DNA of 64,000 nucleotides, taken from positions 620,001 through 684,000 of the forward strand of contig NZ_VCNP01000056.1 of NCBI RefSeq assembly GCF_006782915.1, in the 5' to 3' direction. A program made the translations under genes and the position numbers. This stretch comes from Streptomyces calvus (lineage in GTDB: Bacteria; Actinomycetota; Actinomycetes; Streptomycetales; Streptomycetaceae). The notes under the pieces are model-generated. The model was not told the origin of the DNA, searched no databases, and saw only the letters and a list, made by a program, of their open reading frames with translations. Positions 46,140 to 54,904 of this stretch are shown piece after piece (the first letter of the stretch is position 1; each line of letters starts with the position of its first letter).

Positions 46140-46901
46140 ATGCCCACCTCCGCCCGCCCGCGCACCAAGTGGTTCCTGCGCGAACCCGCACCGCGTGCCC
46201 GGGCCCGCCTCTTCGTCGTCCCGTACTCCGGATGCGGCGCCAGCATGTACCGGCAGTGGCCGGAGTTCCTCGACGACGGCGTCGAGGTCTGCGCGGTGCA
46301 GCTGCCGGGCCGCGAGAACCGGCTGCGCGAGCAACCGCACGCCACCTACGAGGCGATGGCCGACGACCTCGCCGAGGCGCTGCTGCCGTACCTGGACCGT
46401 CCCTACGGCCTGTTCGGGCACTGCGGCTCGGCGCTCGGCGCGTACGAGACGGCCGTGCGCATCGTGGAGCGCGGCCACCCGGCCCCGGCCAGGCTGTTCG
46501 TCTCCTCGCAGGTCGCGCCGCAGGACGGACCGTGCGGCCGGTTCCTCGGCATGACCGACGAGGAGCTCCTCGACGAACTCGGCCGGCTCGTCGTGGAACT
46601 CGGCGGCAAGCCCGTGCGCAGCCTGCTGGAGCTGTCCCTCGGTGTGCTGCGCGCCGACATCGAGGCCAACAAGCTGTACCACGTCGCCGAGCCGACACGG
46701 CTGCCCTGCCCGATCACCGCCATCGGCTGGCGGCAGGACGACGAGGTCCCGTACACCACGATGGGTGGCTGGCCGGTGTGCGGGGACACCACCGACGTGC
46801 TGCTGGACGGCCGGCACTACACGTTCACCGGCGCGCCCGAACCGCTGCGGCAGGTCCTGGCCGCCGGACTGGCACGCACCGGTGCCGTACCGGCCGCGTG
46901 A
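46140..46901 (+). CDS. Type II thioesterase with Cys in place of the nucleophilic Ser
   Basis: 253 aa, alpha/beta hydrolase of the GrsT/NikP2 type. The nucleophile elbow reads LFGHCGSALGA: Cys95 occupies the Ser position of the usual GHSxG. Also visible are FVVPYSGCGASMYRQWP, the oxyanion segment, and the C-terminal GRHYTFTG His. It follows the P450 by 55 nt and may release the beta-hydroxylated amino acid from NRPS2, or edit misloaded carriers. A Cys nucleophile should alter hydrolysis versus transfer. ATG follows CGAGGAGACC. Confidence 0.87.
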   Translation: MPTSARPRTKWFLREPAPRARARLFVVPYSGCGASMYRQWPEFLDDGVEVCAVQLPGRENRLREQPHATYEAMADDLAEALLPYLDRPYGLFGHCGSALGAYETAVRIVERGHPAPARLFVSSQVAPQDGPCGRFLGMTDEELLDELGRLVVELGGKPVRSLLELSLGVLRADIEANKLYHVAEPTRLPCPITAIGWRQDDEVPYTTMGGWPVCGDTTDVLLDGRHYTFTGAPEPLRQVLAAGLARTGAVPAA

Positions 46902-46917
46902 GAGGGAGGACAGCGAC

Positions 46918-47700
46918 GTGAGCACCTTCGCGGGCCCGGTCCGCCCGGGCGCGGCGGACCGCTGGATCAGGCGGACCGGTCCCGAACCGGCCGCGGTCCG
47001 GCTGCGGCTGTTCTGCTTCCACTACGCCGGCGGCAGTCCCAGCATGTTCCGCACCTGGCCGCCGCTGATGCCGCAGGGCGTCAGCGTGGAGCCGGTGCTG
47101 CTGCCCGGCCGCGACGCCCGGTTCAGGGAACCGCCGTTCGACCGCATGGAACCCCTCGCCGAGGCCGTCGCCGAGGCGCTCGGACCGCGCCTCGACCGCC
47201 CGTACGCGCTGTTCGGCTACAGCATGGGCGCACAGGTCGCCTTCCACGTGGCGCACGCGCTGCGCAACTCCGGACTGCCGCAGGCCCGGGCGCTGTTCGT
47301 CGGGGCCAGTCCCGGACCGTTCCTGCAGCGCGAGGTGCCGGCCTGGGACCAGTCGGACGAGCACCTGGTCGCCTACCTGCGGGACATGGGCGGCACGCCG
47401 CAGCACGTACTGGACGACCCCGATCTGCTGGCCCTCATGCTGCCCACCCTGCGCGCCGACCTCACCACGGTCGCGACCTGCCCGTACACGCCGCGCCCGG
47501 CCCTCGGCATGCCCGTGCACGCCTTCGCCGGACAGGACGACCCGTCGGCGTCGCCGGAGCGGATGCGGGCCTGGCAGCGGGAGACGGACGCGGCGTTCCG
47601 GCTGACCGTCCTGCCGGGCGGCCACTTCTTCCTCAACGACCACCTGCCCGCCGTGGCCGGTGCCGTCCACGACCGCCTGCGGGAGCTCACCGCGGTGTGA
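46918..47700 (+). CDS. Type II thioesterase (normal Ser)
   Basis: 260 aa. FHYAGGSPSMFRTWP, nucleophile LFGYSMGAQVA, HAFAGQDDPSASPERM for the Asp region and LPGGHFFLNDH with the catalytic His: a complete type II thioesterase. Such enzymes remove blocked or wrong groups from PCP arms. The GTG follows GGGAGGA, 16 nt after the first thioesterase, so both belong to the NRPS2-P450 operon. It differs from the Cys-type partner in the elbow, which suggests two separate jobs. Confidence 0.9.
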   Translation: MSTFAGPVRPGAADRWIRRTGPEPAAVRLRLFCFHYAGGSPSMFRTWPPLMPQGVSVEPVLLPGRDARFREPPFDRMEPLAEAVAEALGPRLDRPYALFGYSMGAQVAFHVAHALRNSGLPQARALFVGASPGPFLQREVPAWDQSDEHLVAYLRDMGGTPQHVLDDPDLLALMLPTLRADLTTVATCPYTPRPALGMPVHAFAGQDDPSASPERMRAWQRETDAAFRLTVLPGGHFFLNDHLPAVAGAVHDRLRELTAV

Positions 47701-47764
47701 GGGACCGGCAACGACGGGCAACGGTGCAGGTCATCGCGGGCCGGAGCCGGCCCGGCCGGGCCGT

Positions 47765-47792
47765 GATAGCGGCCGGGACGCACGCGATAGTG
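47765..47792 (+). promoter_or_regulatory. GATAGCG/GATAGTG direct repeats, candidate regulator site
   Basis: GATAGCG at 47765-47771 and GATAGTG at 47786-47792 are 21 nt apart, about two helical turns. The same heptamer occurs three times in the gap at 51645-51700. It lies upstream of the small secreted protein gene at 47873. Recognition by the SARP or LuxR-type regulator of this cluster is inferred. Confidence 0.45.
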
Positions 47793-47872
47793 GCGTGATG
47801 GCGGTCACTCCTAACGTCGGTGTCACCGGTCGGACGGAACCGGCGGTGACATCGACGAACGGGGAGAAGGCC

Positions 47873-48067
47873 ATGAAGGCAGCACACAGGCGGCACACCG
47901 GTTGTTTCGTACTGCTTCTGCTCCTCGCACCGGTCCTCGGGACCGGTACGGCGCAGGAGGACCGGGACAGGACCGTCGTGGCGGTCACCGCCCCGCAGGA
48001 CAGAGCGGCGACGGCCGTGCGGCAGGCCGCCGCGCCGACCGACTCGGACACACCGTGGGGACCGTGA
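47873..48067 (+). CDS. Small secreted protein, unknown function
   Basis: 64 aa. A basic start (MKAAHRRHTG) and a hydrophobic stretch (CFVLLLLLAPVLG) with a possible cleavage after GTGTAQ form a signal peptide, leaving about 36 mostly polar residues ending DTPWGP. ATG 47873 follows GGGGAGAAGG; ATG 47798 would add 25 residues and break the signal. It sits between the thioesterases and the convergent SARP gene, behind the GATAGCG repeats. I know no function for it. Confidence 0.65.
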   Translation: MKAAHRRHTGCFVLLLLLAPVLGTGTAQEDRDRTVVAVTAPQDRAATAVRQAAAPTDSDTPWGP

Positions 48068-48089
48068 CCGCCGCGGCCCGCGCCCGGCG

Positions 48090-51068
48090 TCACACCGGGC
48101 CGACGGTCCGCAGCAGCTCGCGGGCGCGCCCGGCCGCCCCGGTCATGCCGAACTCCTCGAACGAGGGCAGCGCCCGGCCCAGATGACGTGCCGCCTGGTG
48201 CCGGTCGCCCAGCTCCACCAGCACCTCCGCCAGATCGAGCCGCGCCTGTGCCCCGGTGCGCTCGTCCCGCAGCCGCTCGTGGCACTCCAGCGCCTCCAGC
48301 AGCCGCTCGCGGGCCGCCTCGGTACGGCCGAGGCGGTGCTCCACGACGCCGAGGCGGTGGGCGATCCGGGCCCGGCCGTTGATGTCCTGGACGGCCCGCA
48401 CCCGCTCCAGCAGTTCCCCCAGCGTGGCCTGCGCCTCCTCCAGCCGGCCCTGACGCAGCAGCAACTCACCCAGCCGGTAGCGCAGTTGCACCTCGATCCG
48501 GCCGCCGCCCGCGGCGCGGCACACCTCCAGCGCCGCCTTGATCCGCCGGCCGGCCTCGTCCTCGTCGCCGTGCACCAGCGCGATGTGGCCGAGCTGGCCC
48601 AGGACGTGCGCCTGACCGGTGAGGTCGCCGTGCGCGCGGAAGCCCTCCAGCGCCTGGCCGTAGAGCTCGGCGGCAGCCGCGACATCGCCGCCGATGTGGT
48701 CGAGCAGCGCCAGGTTGCGACGGGCGAGCGCCAGACCGTGCAGGTCACCGAGCTCCTCGAAGGCCGCCGCGGCGGGCTCCAGACGGGCCCGGGCCTGCGG
48801 CAGCCGGGACCGGCTCAAATGCAGCGAACCGAGCGAGCACTGCAGGGCCGCCTCGCCGCGCCGCAGGCCCGCCCGGCGCACCGCCTCCAGCGCGATGTCG
48901 TGCGTGCGCTCCCAGTCGTCGAAGTAGCAGCGGGCCTCGAACAGCGTCACCAGGGACACCGCGAGGTCCCAGCACGTCTCCGGCAGTTCGGCGGCTGCTG
49001 CCGCGGACACCGCCGAGACGAGGTGGCCGTGCTCGGCCTCCAGCCACCGCAGCGGGTCGGCGAGCAGTCCCTGCGTGTGCCGCTCCGGCAGCGGCCACCG
49101 TGTGCCGGTGCCGTGCAGCACGGTGAAGTCACCGCCGTACAGGCGGCGGTGGGCCTCGGCGGTCAGGGCCAGCCAGCCGCCGGTGAGCCGTTCCACGGCG
49201 GCGCGGCGGTCCTCGTCGGCGTCCTCGTGCTCGAGCCGCTCACGGGCGAAGAGCTTGATCAGTCCGTGGAAGCGGTAGCGCGGACTGGAGTCGGCGTCGA
49301 TGCCGGAGATCTCCAGCATCTGTGTGTCCACCAACTGCTCCAGCAGGTCGCCGGCGCCGTAGACGTCCATGTCCAGCAGCGCGGCGGCCGTCCAGGTCGG
49401 GAAGGCGGGGCCGTCGATCAGGCTGAGCAGGCGCAGCAGCCGGCGGGCGTCGGGGTCGAGGCCGTCGTAGGTCATGGCGAGGGAGGCCCGCACCATCATC
49501 TCGCCGTGGGCCAGTTCGTCCAGACGGCGCCGTTCGTCGGAGAGCCGCTCCAGCATCCACCCGAGCGACCAGTGCCGGCGTGCCGCCAGACGCGCGGCGA
49601 CGATCCGCAGCGCCAGCGGCAGACCGCCCACCAGCCGCACCAGTGCCCGCGCCGCCTCCGGTTCGGCCTCCACCCGGTCCCGGCCGATGACCTCGCGGAG
49701 CATGGCGACGGCCTGCGCGGCGTCGAACGCCTCGACCTCGATGACCCGGGCACCGGCCAGTCCGGCCAGCCGGGACCGGCTGGTGACCAGGACCGCGCTG
49801 CTGGAGGATCCGGGCAGCAGCGCGTTCAGGTCGCGGCCGTCGACGGCGTCGTCCAGGATGACCAGCGCCCGCCGTCCGGCCAGTGACTGCCGGTACAGCT
49901 CGGCCCGTTCGTCCAGCGTCTCCGGCACCGCCTCGCCCGGCACGCCGAGCGCCCGCAGGAAGCGGCCGAGCACGTCCTCGGCGGTGGCCGGTGCGGCGCC
50001 GGACGCGCCCAGGTCGCGGTAGAGCTGGCCGTCCGGGAAGGCCGATTCCGCCAGCTGGTGCGCCACGTGCACGGCGAGTGCGCTCTTGCCGGCGCCCGCC
50101 GCGCCGGAGAGCACCACGATCCGGGTCGCGGTGCCGCCGTCCGCCGACAGGAGCGCGCCGATCTCCTCGATCTCGCGGGTGCGGCCGGTGAAGTCGGCGA
50201 TGTCGCGCGGGAGCTGGAAGGGCGCCAGGGCCGCCCGGGCCGGGTCGTCGTCCTTCGGTGCCGGCGGCGCGGACGAGCTGTCCGGCAGCAGCAGCCGGGG
50301 ATCGGCGGAGAGAATGGCCGATTCCAGCTCTTGCAGGTCGTTGCCCGGGTCCAGGCCCAGTTCCTCCACCAGCGTCTCGCGTCCTCGGCGGTAGACCTCC
50401 AGCGCCTCCGACTGGCGGCCGGACCGGTACAGCGCGAGCATCAGCTGACCGCGCAGGCGTTCGCGCAGCGGGTGCTCGTCGACCAGCAGTGTCAGCTCGC
50501 CTATCAGCGCGTGGTGCCGGCCGAGCCGCAGGCCGACGTCGGCCAGGGCCTCGCGGGCGCTCAGCCGGGCCTCGTCCAGCTGGGCCGCGGCCGTCTGCAG
50601 CACCCGGCTGGTGGTGCCGCTCAGCGCGGGTCCGCGCCACAGCGCGAGCGCTTCGCCCAGCAGCCTCGAGGCCTCCAGGTCGTCGCACCGTGCGACCGCG
50701 GCGTCGGCCGCGGCGCGCGCCGCGGTGAAGGCGGTCAGGTCGAGCTGGTGGTCCGCGACGCGCAACCGGTAGCCGGGCGCCTGCGTTTGAATCGTTTCTT
50801 CACCACGTGCGCGGTCGAGTCCCGCACGCAGTTGGGACACACAGATCTGGATCTGCGTCCGGGCCGTGCGCGGCGGTTCGTCCTCCCAGACGATGTCGAT
50901 CAGCCGGTCCACCGAGACGACCCGGTTCGCCTCCAGGAGCAGGGCGCCCAGGACCGTCTGCTGCCGGCCCGGTGGAATGCGCAGGGTGCCGCCCTGCGCA
51001 TCGCGGACCTCCAGCGGGCCGAGAAGTCCGTACACGAGGCACGACGTCCGGAGGCTCGTCTGCGACAT
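48090..51068 (-). CDS. AfsR/SARP-family regulator (BTAD, NB-ARC and TPR domains)
   Basis: 992 aa. The N-terminal winged helix (LGPLEVRDAQGG, about 15-100) and BTAD (105-250, LALYRSGRQSEALEVYRRGR) form the SARP core. An NB-ARC ATPase follows (about 290-620; Walker A SGAAGAGKSAL, Walker B ALVILDD), then a TPR-like region to the C-terminus. Large SARPs of this kind activate antibiotic gene clusters by binding 7-bp direct repeats near the -35 region. It converges on the small secreted gene. Most likely the main activator of this NRPS cluster. Confidence 0.92.
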   Translation of the reverse strand: MSQTSLRTSCLVYGLLGPLEVRDAQGGTLRIPPGRQQTVLGALLLEANRVVSVDRLIDIVWEDEPPRTARTQIQICVSQLRAGLDRARGEETIQTQAPGYRLRVADHQLDLTAFTAARAAADAAVARCDDLEASRLLGEALALWRGPALSGTTSRVLQTAAAQLDEARLSAREALADVGLRLGRHHALIGELTLLVDEHPLRERLRGQLMLALYRSGRQSEALEVYRRGRETLVEELGLDPGNDLQELESAILSADPRLLLPDSSSAPPAPKDDDPARAALAPFQLPRDIADFTGRTREIEEIGALLSADGGTATRIVVLSGAAGAGKSALAVHVAHQLAESAFPDGQLYRDLGASGAAPATAEDVLGRFLRALGVPGEAVPETLDERAELYRQSLAGRRALVILDDAVDGRDLNALLPGSSSSAVLVTSRSRLAGLAGARVIEVEAFDAAQAVAMLREVIGRDRVEAEPEAARALVRLVGGLPLALRIVAARLAARRHWSLGWMLERLSDERRRLDELAHGEMMVRASLAMTYDGLDPDARRLLRLLSLIDGPAFPTWTAAALLDMDVYGAGDLLEQLVDTQMLEISGIDADSSPRYRFHGLIKLFARERLEHEDADEDRRAAVERLTGGWLALTAEAHRRLYGGDFTVLHGTGTRWPLPERHTQGLLADPLRWLEAEHGHLVSAVSAAAAAELPETCWDLAVSLVTLFEARCYFDDWERTHDIALEAVRRAGLRRGEAALQCSLGSLHLSRSRLPQARARLEPAAAAFEELGDLHGLALARRNLALLDHIGGDVAAAAELYGQALEGFRAHGDLTGQAHVLGQLGHIALVHGDEDEAGRRIKAALEVCRAAGGGRIEVQLRYRLGELLLRQGRLEEAQATLGELLERVRAVQDINGRARIAHRLGVVEHRLGRTEAARERLLEALECHERLRDERTGAQARLDLAEVLVELGDRHQAARHLGRALPSFEEFGMTGAAGRARELLRTVGPV

Positions 51069-51182
51069 GGGCGATCCGTTGACCCTTCATCCGTCGGAGC
51101 GCCGGAGCCGTCCGGCGACACGGCGGCATGCACCGGTACCGGAACCGGCCGCAGTACGGCGTCGTGCGGCAGCCGGGCCAGT

Positions 51183-51587
51183 CTACGTGGGCGGGTCGAC
51201 CCGGTAGTAGGTCTTCTGAGACAGCAGCAGTCCACTGGGCGCCAGGGCGAACACCTCGCAGAACTCCGCGTCCACCCACCGCCCGTGCAGCGCGTCGCCC
51301 CGGTAACGGCCCACGGCGGCCACCGTGTTGCCCGACGCGACGACCTGCGCCACCGCGCAGGACATGCTGCCGCCGCTGAGCTGCCGGCCGCGCAGCGCCC
51401 CGACCGCCTCCCGGCCGCGCACCGTGCCGCCCGGGCCGTCGACGCTCATGTCACCGTCCAGGAGGGACAGGTAGCCGTCGATGTCGCGCGCGGCCAGGTA
51501 CGCGTACTGCAACCGCACATGGTCCACTCCGGCGGCCGGCAGGCCCGCGGGCGGTGGCGCCGGTCGGTACGGGTCCTCCACTGGCAT
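51183..51587 (-). CDS. SnoaL/NTF2-like protein
   Basis: 134 aa with the SnoaL-like pattern: HVRLQYAYLAARDIDGYLSL helix pair, GGTVRGREAVGAL and a final beta-sheet (CEVFALAPSGLLLSQKTYYR). Such proteins are small cavity folds, some catalytic, many of unknown role. ATG follows GAGGAAG. It lies upstream of the SARP in the same direction, with 114 nt between, and is divergent from the LuxR-type gene across the CGCTATC repeats. Confidence 0.8.
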   Translation of the reverse strand: MPVEDPYRPAPPPAGLPAAGVDHVRLQYAYLAARDIDGYLSLLDGDMSVDGPGGTVRGREAVGALRGRQLSGGSMSCAVAQVVASGNTVAAVGRYRGDALHGRWVDAEFCEVFALAPSGLLLSQKTYYRVDPPT

Positions 51588-51644
51588 GGCGCTTCCTCTC
51601 TTCCGTCGCTGCCCCCGCCAGCGTGGCGCCGGCCCCTTACCGGC

Positions 51645-51700
51645 CGCTATCGGCCCGCTATCGCCGCGCTGCAGTCCCGGCCGATGGCGCCGCGATAGCG
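51645..51700. promoter_or_regulatory. CGCTATC repeat array between divergent regulatory genes
   Basis: CGCTATC occurs at 51645-51651 and 51656-51662, exactly 11 nt apart, and inverted as GATAGCG at 51694-51700. An 11-nt step is the spacing of SARP heptamer repeats. The last two also form an imperfect palindrome (CCCGCTATCG with CGATAGCGGG). The site lies between the SnoaL-like (minus) and LuxR-type (plus) starts. Confidence 0.55.
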
Positions 51701-51758
51701 GGGCCACGGATGCTGACCGGCGTCGAAGACCTCCAACTCAGAGGGAGTCGGTACAGAC

Positions 51759-52454
51759 ATGGCGAACCAACAGGTGGCCGAGGCGCACCCCGTCTCCGAC
51801 CTGGTGCGTACGGTGATCATCCACGACGATCCGCTGCAACGCGCCGGCATCCGCTCGCTGGCACAGGCTTCGTCCGTCATCGATGTCGTGGGCGACTACG
51901 GATCGGTGCACGCCTTCACCGGCGGGATACGGCGGCCCGACGTCCTGCTGGTGGGCGCGCGGCAGTTGCCCGACCGGCCGGAGGCCGTCACCCCGGCCGC
52001 GGGCCGGACCGGGCAGGCACGGACGCCGGCCGTGGTGGTCGTGATGCGGCCGGACGACACCACGGCGCTGCGCAGCGCCGTGATGCAGACCGTCCACGGG
52101 TACGTCGATCCGAGCACCGGCGAGCAGGACATCGGTGCCGCCGTGCTGGCGGCCTCGCGCGGCCGGACCTTCCTGTCCTCCTCGATCGCCGAGGTCCTCG
52201 TCGGCTGGGCCGCCTCCCGGCTGACCCGGCAGCGCGTCAGCCCGTCGGAGGCGCTGGAGGAGCTGACCGCGCGTGAGCGCGAGGTGCTGGTGGCACTGGG
52301 GGAGGGGATCACCAACGCGCAGATCGCCCGGCGGCTCTACATCCAGGAAGCGACCGTGCGCAGCCACGTCTACCACATCCTGACCAAGCTCGGCCTCGGC
52401 ACCCGGACCGAGGCCGTGCTGCTCGGTCACGGTCTCGGCCCGGACTGGCGGTGA
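51759..52454 (+). CDS. LuxR-family regulator with degenerate receiver domain
   Basis: 231 aa. A receiver-like N-terminus (VRTVIIHDDPLQRAGIRSLA, RRPDVLLVGARQLP) is followed by a LuxR HTH (about 168-225: LTAREREVLVALGEGITNAQ, ATVRSHVYHILTKLGLG). The position of the phospho-acceptor Asp at the end of strand 3 (DVLLVD in ordinary regulators) is Gly, so phosphorylation is unlikely. Activity may be set by a ligand or by its level. ATG follows GAGGGAG. It begins 59 nt after the CGCTATC array. Confidence 0.88.
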   Translation: MANQQVAEAHPVSDLVRTVIIHDDPLQRAGIRSLAQASSVIDVVGDYGSVHAFTGGIRRPDVLLVGARQLPDRPEAVTPAAGRTGQARTPAVVVVMRPDDTTALRSAVMQTVHGYVDPSTGEQDIGAAVLAASRGRTFLSSSIAEVLVGWAASRLTRQRVSPSEALEELTAREREVLVALGEGITNAQIARRLYIQEATVRSHVYHILTKLGLGTRTEAVLLGHGLGPDWR

Positions 52455-52609
52455 GCCGGCGGCCGCCCGCCCGCACGCGGCCGCCCGCCCGTGCCGCCCG
52501 CCTCTGCGCCGGGCCCGGCCGCCGTGGCGCACGTTTCTCCGGCCGGCCCCGGCTTCCTCGGCGCCCGTCTCCTTGGCGGCGCCCCTTCACCGCCGCCGCG
52601 TCCGGCCGC

Positions 52610-53608
52610 TCACCGGGCCGTGTCGCCGAAGAAGTCGGGCAGCGTCAGGAGCAGTCCGTCCTCGGCCGCCGTGCGGTACACGTGATGCCCGACGGCCAGG
52701 TCCAGCACGCCGAGGCCGAACGGAGAGAACACCGTGGGCCGGCCCGCGTCGAGCCGCACCTCGCCGCGCAGCACCCCGGCCAGCGTGCCGGTGACGAAGT
52801 CGCGTCCGCCGGTGAGCTGTTCGGCCAGGTGCGGAGAGGTCGCCGCCTTCAGGCAGTGCTCGACGTCGTCGAGGACGTTGTCCGCCCCGAGGAGCAACTC
52901 GGGGGCCAGGTCGCGCAGCGACAGGTTGAGCACCAGCTGCCCGGCGCGCAGCGCGTGCTCCGGGGCGTGGATGTACGGCGCCGGAGCGGTGGTGGCGAGC
53001 ACGACCAGGTCGCAGTCCAGCGCGTCGGACAGCGTGCCGGTGCGGGCGTCGCCGCCGTGCGTGCGCCGCAGGTGGTCCACGAGACGGTCGGCGGAGGCAG
53101 CGTCGAGATCGTGGCAGCGCACCTCGGGCAGCCCGCCGCGGGTGGCGGCGAGGTAGCGGCACACCGTGCGGGCGATGGGACCGGCGCCGACCACGCCGAC
53201 GCGCCGCACCGTGTCCGGGCCCAGCGCGGCCGCCGCCAGCGCCGCGGAGGCCGCCGTCCGCGCGGCGCTGATGGCGGCCGACTCCAGCAGAACCAGCGGG
53301 AATCCGGTCTCGAAGTCGTTGAGGACCAGGACGGCGGAGGCACGCTGCAGCCCCGAGCGCACATTGTGCGGGAAGCTCGCGATCCACTTGATGCCGGCGA
53401 CGCCCGCCTTGCCGCCCAGGTAGGCGGGGAGCGCGATGATGCGCGCCTCCGGCTTCTGCGGGAACCGCAGGAAGTAGCTGTCCGGGTTGACGCTGTCGCC
53501 GTCGTGGTGGGCCAGGTAGGCCTCCCGCACCAGGTCGACGACGCGCGCCTCCCGGCCGTCCAGGACCTGGGCGACCTGCGGTCCGGTGATCACGGAGAAC
53601 TCAGGCAT
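52610..53608 (-). CDS. sbnB: SbnB-type N-(2-amino-2-carboxyethyl)-L-glutamate dehydrogenase
   Basis: 332 aa, ornithine cyclodeaminase/mu-crystallin fold: an NAD-binding segment VGVVGAGPIARTVCRYLAA, GIKWIASFPHN and LNLSLRDLAPELLLGADNV. In the established Sbn route SbnB oxidises the SbnA product to L-2,3-diaminopropionate and 2-oxoglutarate. The ATG overlaps the end of the sbnA-like gene by 8 nt, which supports this function over a true ornithine cyclodeaminase. No promoter lies between them. The downstream side is a 155-nt gap before the convergent LuxR-type gene. Confidence 0.9.
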   Translation of the reverse strand: MPEFSVITGPQVAQVLDGREARVVDLVREAYLAHHDGDSVNPDSYFLRFPQKPEARIIALPAYLGGKAGVAGIKWIASFPHNVRSGLQRASAVLVLNDFETGFPLVLLESAAISAARTAASAALAAAALGPDTVRRVGVVGAGPIARTVCRYLAATRGGLPEVRCHDLDAASADRLVDHLRRTHGGDARTGTLSDALDCDLVVLATTAPAPYIHAPEHALRAGQLVLNLSLRDLAPELLLGADNVLDDVEHCLKAATSPHLAEQLTGGRDFVTGTLAGVLRGEVRLDAGRPTVFSPFGLGVLDLAVGHHVYRTAAEDGLLLTLPDFFGDTAR

Positions 53609-54617
53609 GGTTGATCAGCTCGTCCTTCCGGAGTGCGGGCAGCGGCCGGTCGGCGGCGGGCGCGTCGTCGAGCACCTCGGGACCGTAGCGGTCCGTCACC
53701 CAGTCGTCGTTGTAGATGGTGTCGAGATAGCGGTCGCCGAAATCCGGCGAGAGGGCCAGGACCCGGCTGCCGGCCGCGATCGCCGGAGCGAGCCGTGCGA
53801 CCGCCGACAGGACCGTGCCGGTGGATCCGCCGACCAGCAGCCCGTAGCGCCGGGCGACCCGCCGGCAGGTGCGCACCGTGTCGGTCTCCGGTATCACCAC
53901 CTTGGTGAAACTGCCGTCGTCGCGCAGCAGTCGGGACGGCCGGCTGCTGCCCAGGCCCGGGATGTGCCGTACGGCGGGCGCCGAGTGGAAGGTGACCGAG
54001 CCGACCGTGTCGACCGCCACGATCCGGGTCGGCGCACCGAGCGCCTGGAAGGCCTGCACACAGCCCATCAGCGTCCCGGCCGTGCCGGTGCCGACGAACA
54101 GCCAGTCCGGCAGGCCGAATCCGGTGATGATCTCCACGGCGGTGGTGTGCCGGTGCGTCGCCGGGTTCGCGGGATGCGCGTACTGGTCGGTCCACACCAG
54201 CGCCGGGTCGGCCGCCAGCATGCGCCGCACGCACTCGATGCGCGTCTGCAGATAGCCGCCGTTGGCGTCCCGTTCGGTCACGACGACCACCTCGGCGCCC
54301 AGGGCCCGCATCGCGCGGACGCCGGCGTCGTTGGCGTTGGGGTCGGTGACCAGGGTCAGCGGATAGCCCTTCGCGGCGCACACCGACGCCAGCGCGATGC
54401 CGAGGTTTCCGGACGTCGACTCGATCAGCGCGCTGCCGGGCCCCAGCCGGCCGCTGCGCTCCAGCGCCTCGACGAGACCCCGGGCGGTCTTCAGCTTGAT
54501 CGAGCCGGCCGCGTTCATGCCCTCGATCTTCACGGTCGTGGCGAACGCGCCCGCGAAGTCCGGCAGTGAGAGGAAGGCGTGTTCACTGAACAGCTCGAAA
54601 GCGTGGTCGGCTATCAC
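53601..54617 (-). CDS. sbnA: SbnA-type 2,3-diaminopropionate biosynthesis synthase (PLP)
   Basis: 338 aa, fold-type II. The PLP lysine is K41 in NAAGSIKLKTARG, followed by ESTSGNLGIALA, the phosphate cup VGTGTAGTLMG and VGGSTGTVLS. SbnA joins O-phospho-L-serine and L-glutamate to form the precursor oxidised by SbnB. GTG 54617 has GAAAGGAA 6 nt upstream. It overlaps sbnB by 8 nt, so they form an operon. Diaminopropionate is therefore a probable building block of the cluster's product. Confidence 0.9.
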   Translation of the reverse strand: MIADHAFELFSEHAFLSLPDFAGAFATTVKIEGMNAAGSIKLKTARGLVEALERSGRLGPGSALIESTSGNLGIALASVCAAKGYPLTLVTDPNANDAGVRAMRALGAEVVVVTERDANGGYLQTRIECVRRMLAADPALVWTDQYAHPANPATHRHTTAVEIITGFGLPDWLFVGTGTAGTLMGCVQAFQALGAPTRIVAVDTVGSVTFHSAPAVRHIPGLGSSRPSRLLRDDGSFTKVVIPETDTVRTCRRVARRYGLLVGGSTGTVLSAVARLAPAIAAGSRVLALSPDFGDRYLDTIYNDDWVTDRYGPEVLDDAPAADRPLPALRKDELINHA

Positions 54618-54904
54618 TGCATTCCTTTCGACCCGCGCGCCGGTCAGGAGGGTGCGTTCGTGCGCGGTGGAATCGGCGAACGCGGGACGGTGCGGAAAAG
54701 ACGATAGAAGGCGGCCCCCGGCCGTGGCATCAGCGGCCCGGTGCACCGACCTGTGCGTCATTCGTTGAGTACCTCCGTCGAATTCCTCAGCGATGCGCTG
54801 ATTTATCGCGACGGTGTGGCGAAAACCTTGACCTTTCCGCGCGGCGCCGAAAAGGCTGGGCCGCTGCCATGCATCCCGCTGCCACGTGCCCGAAAGGTCT
54901 TCTC

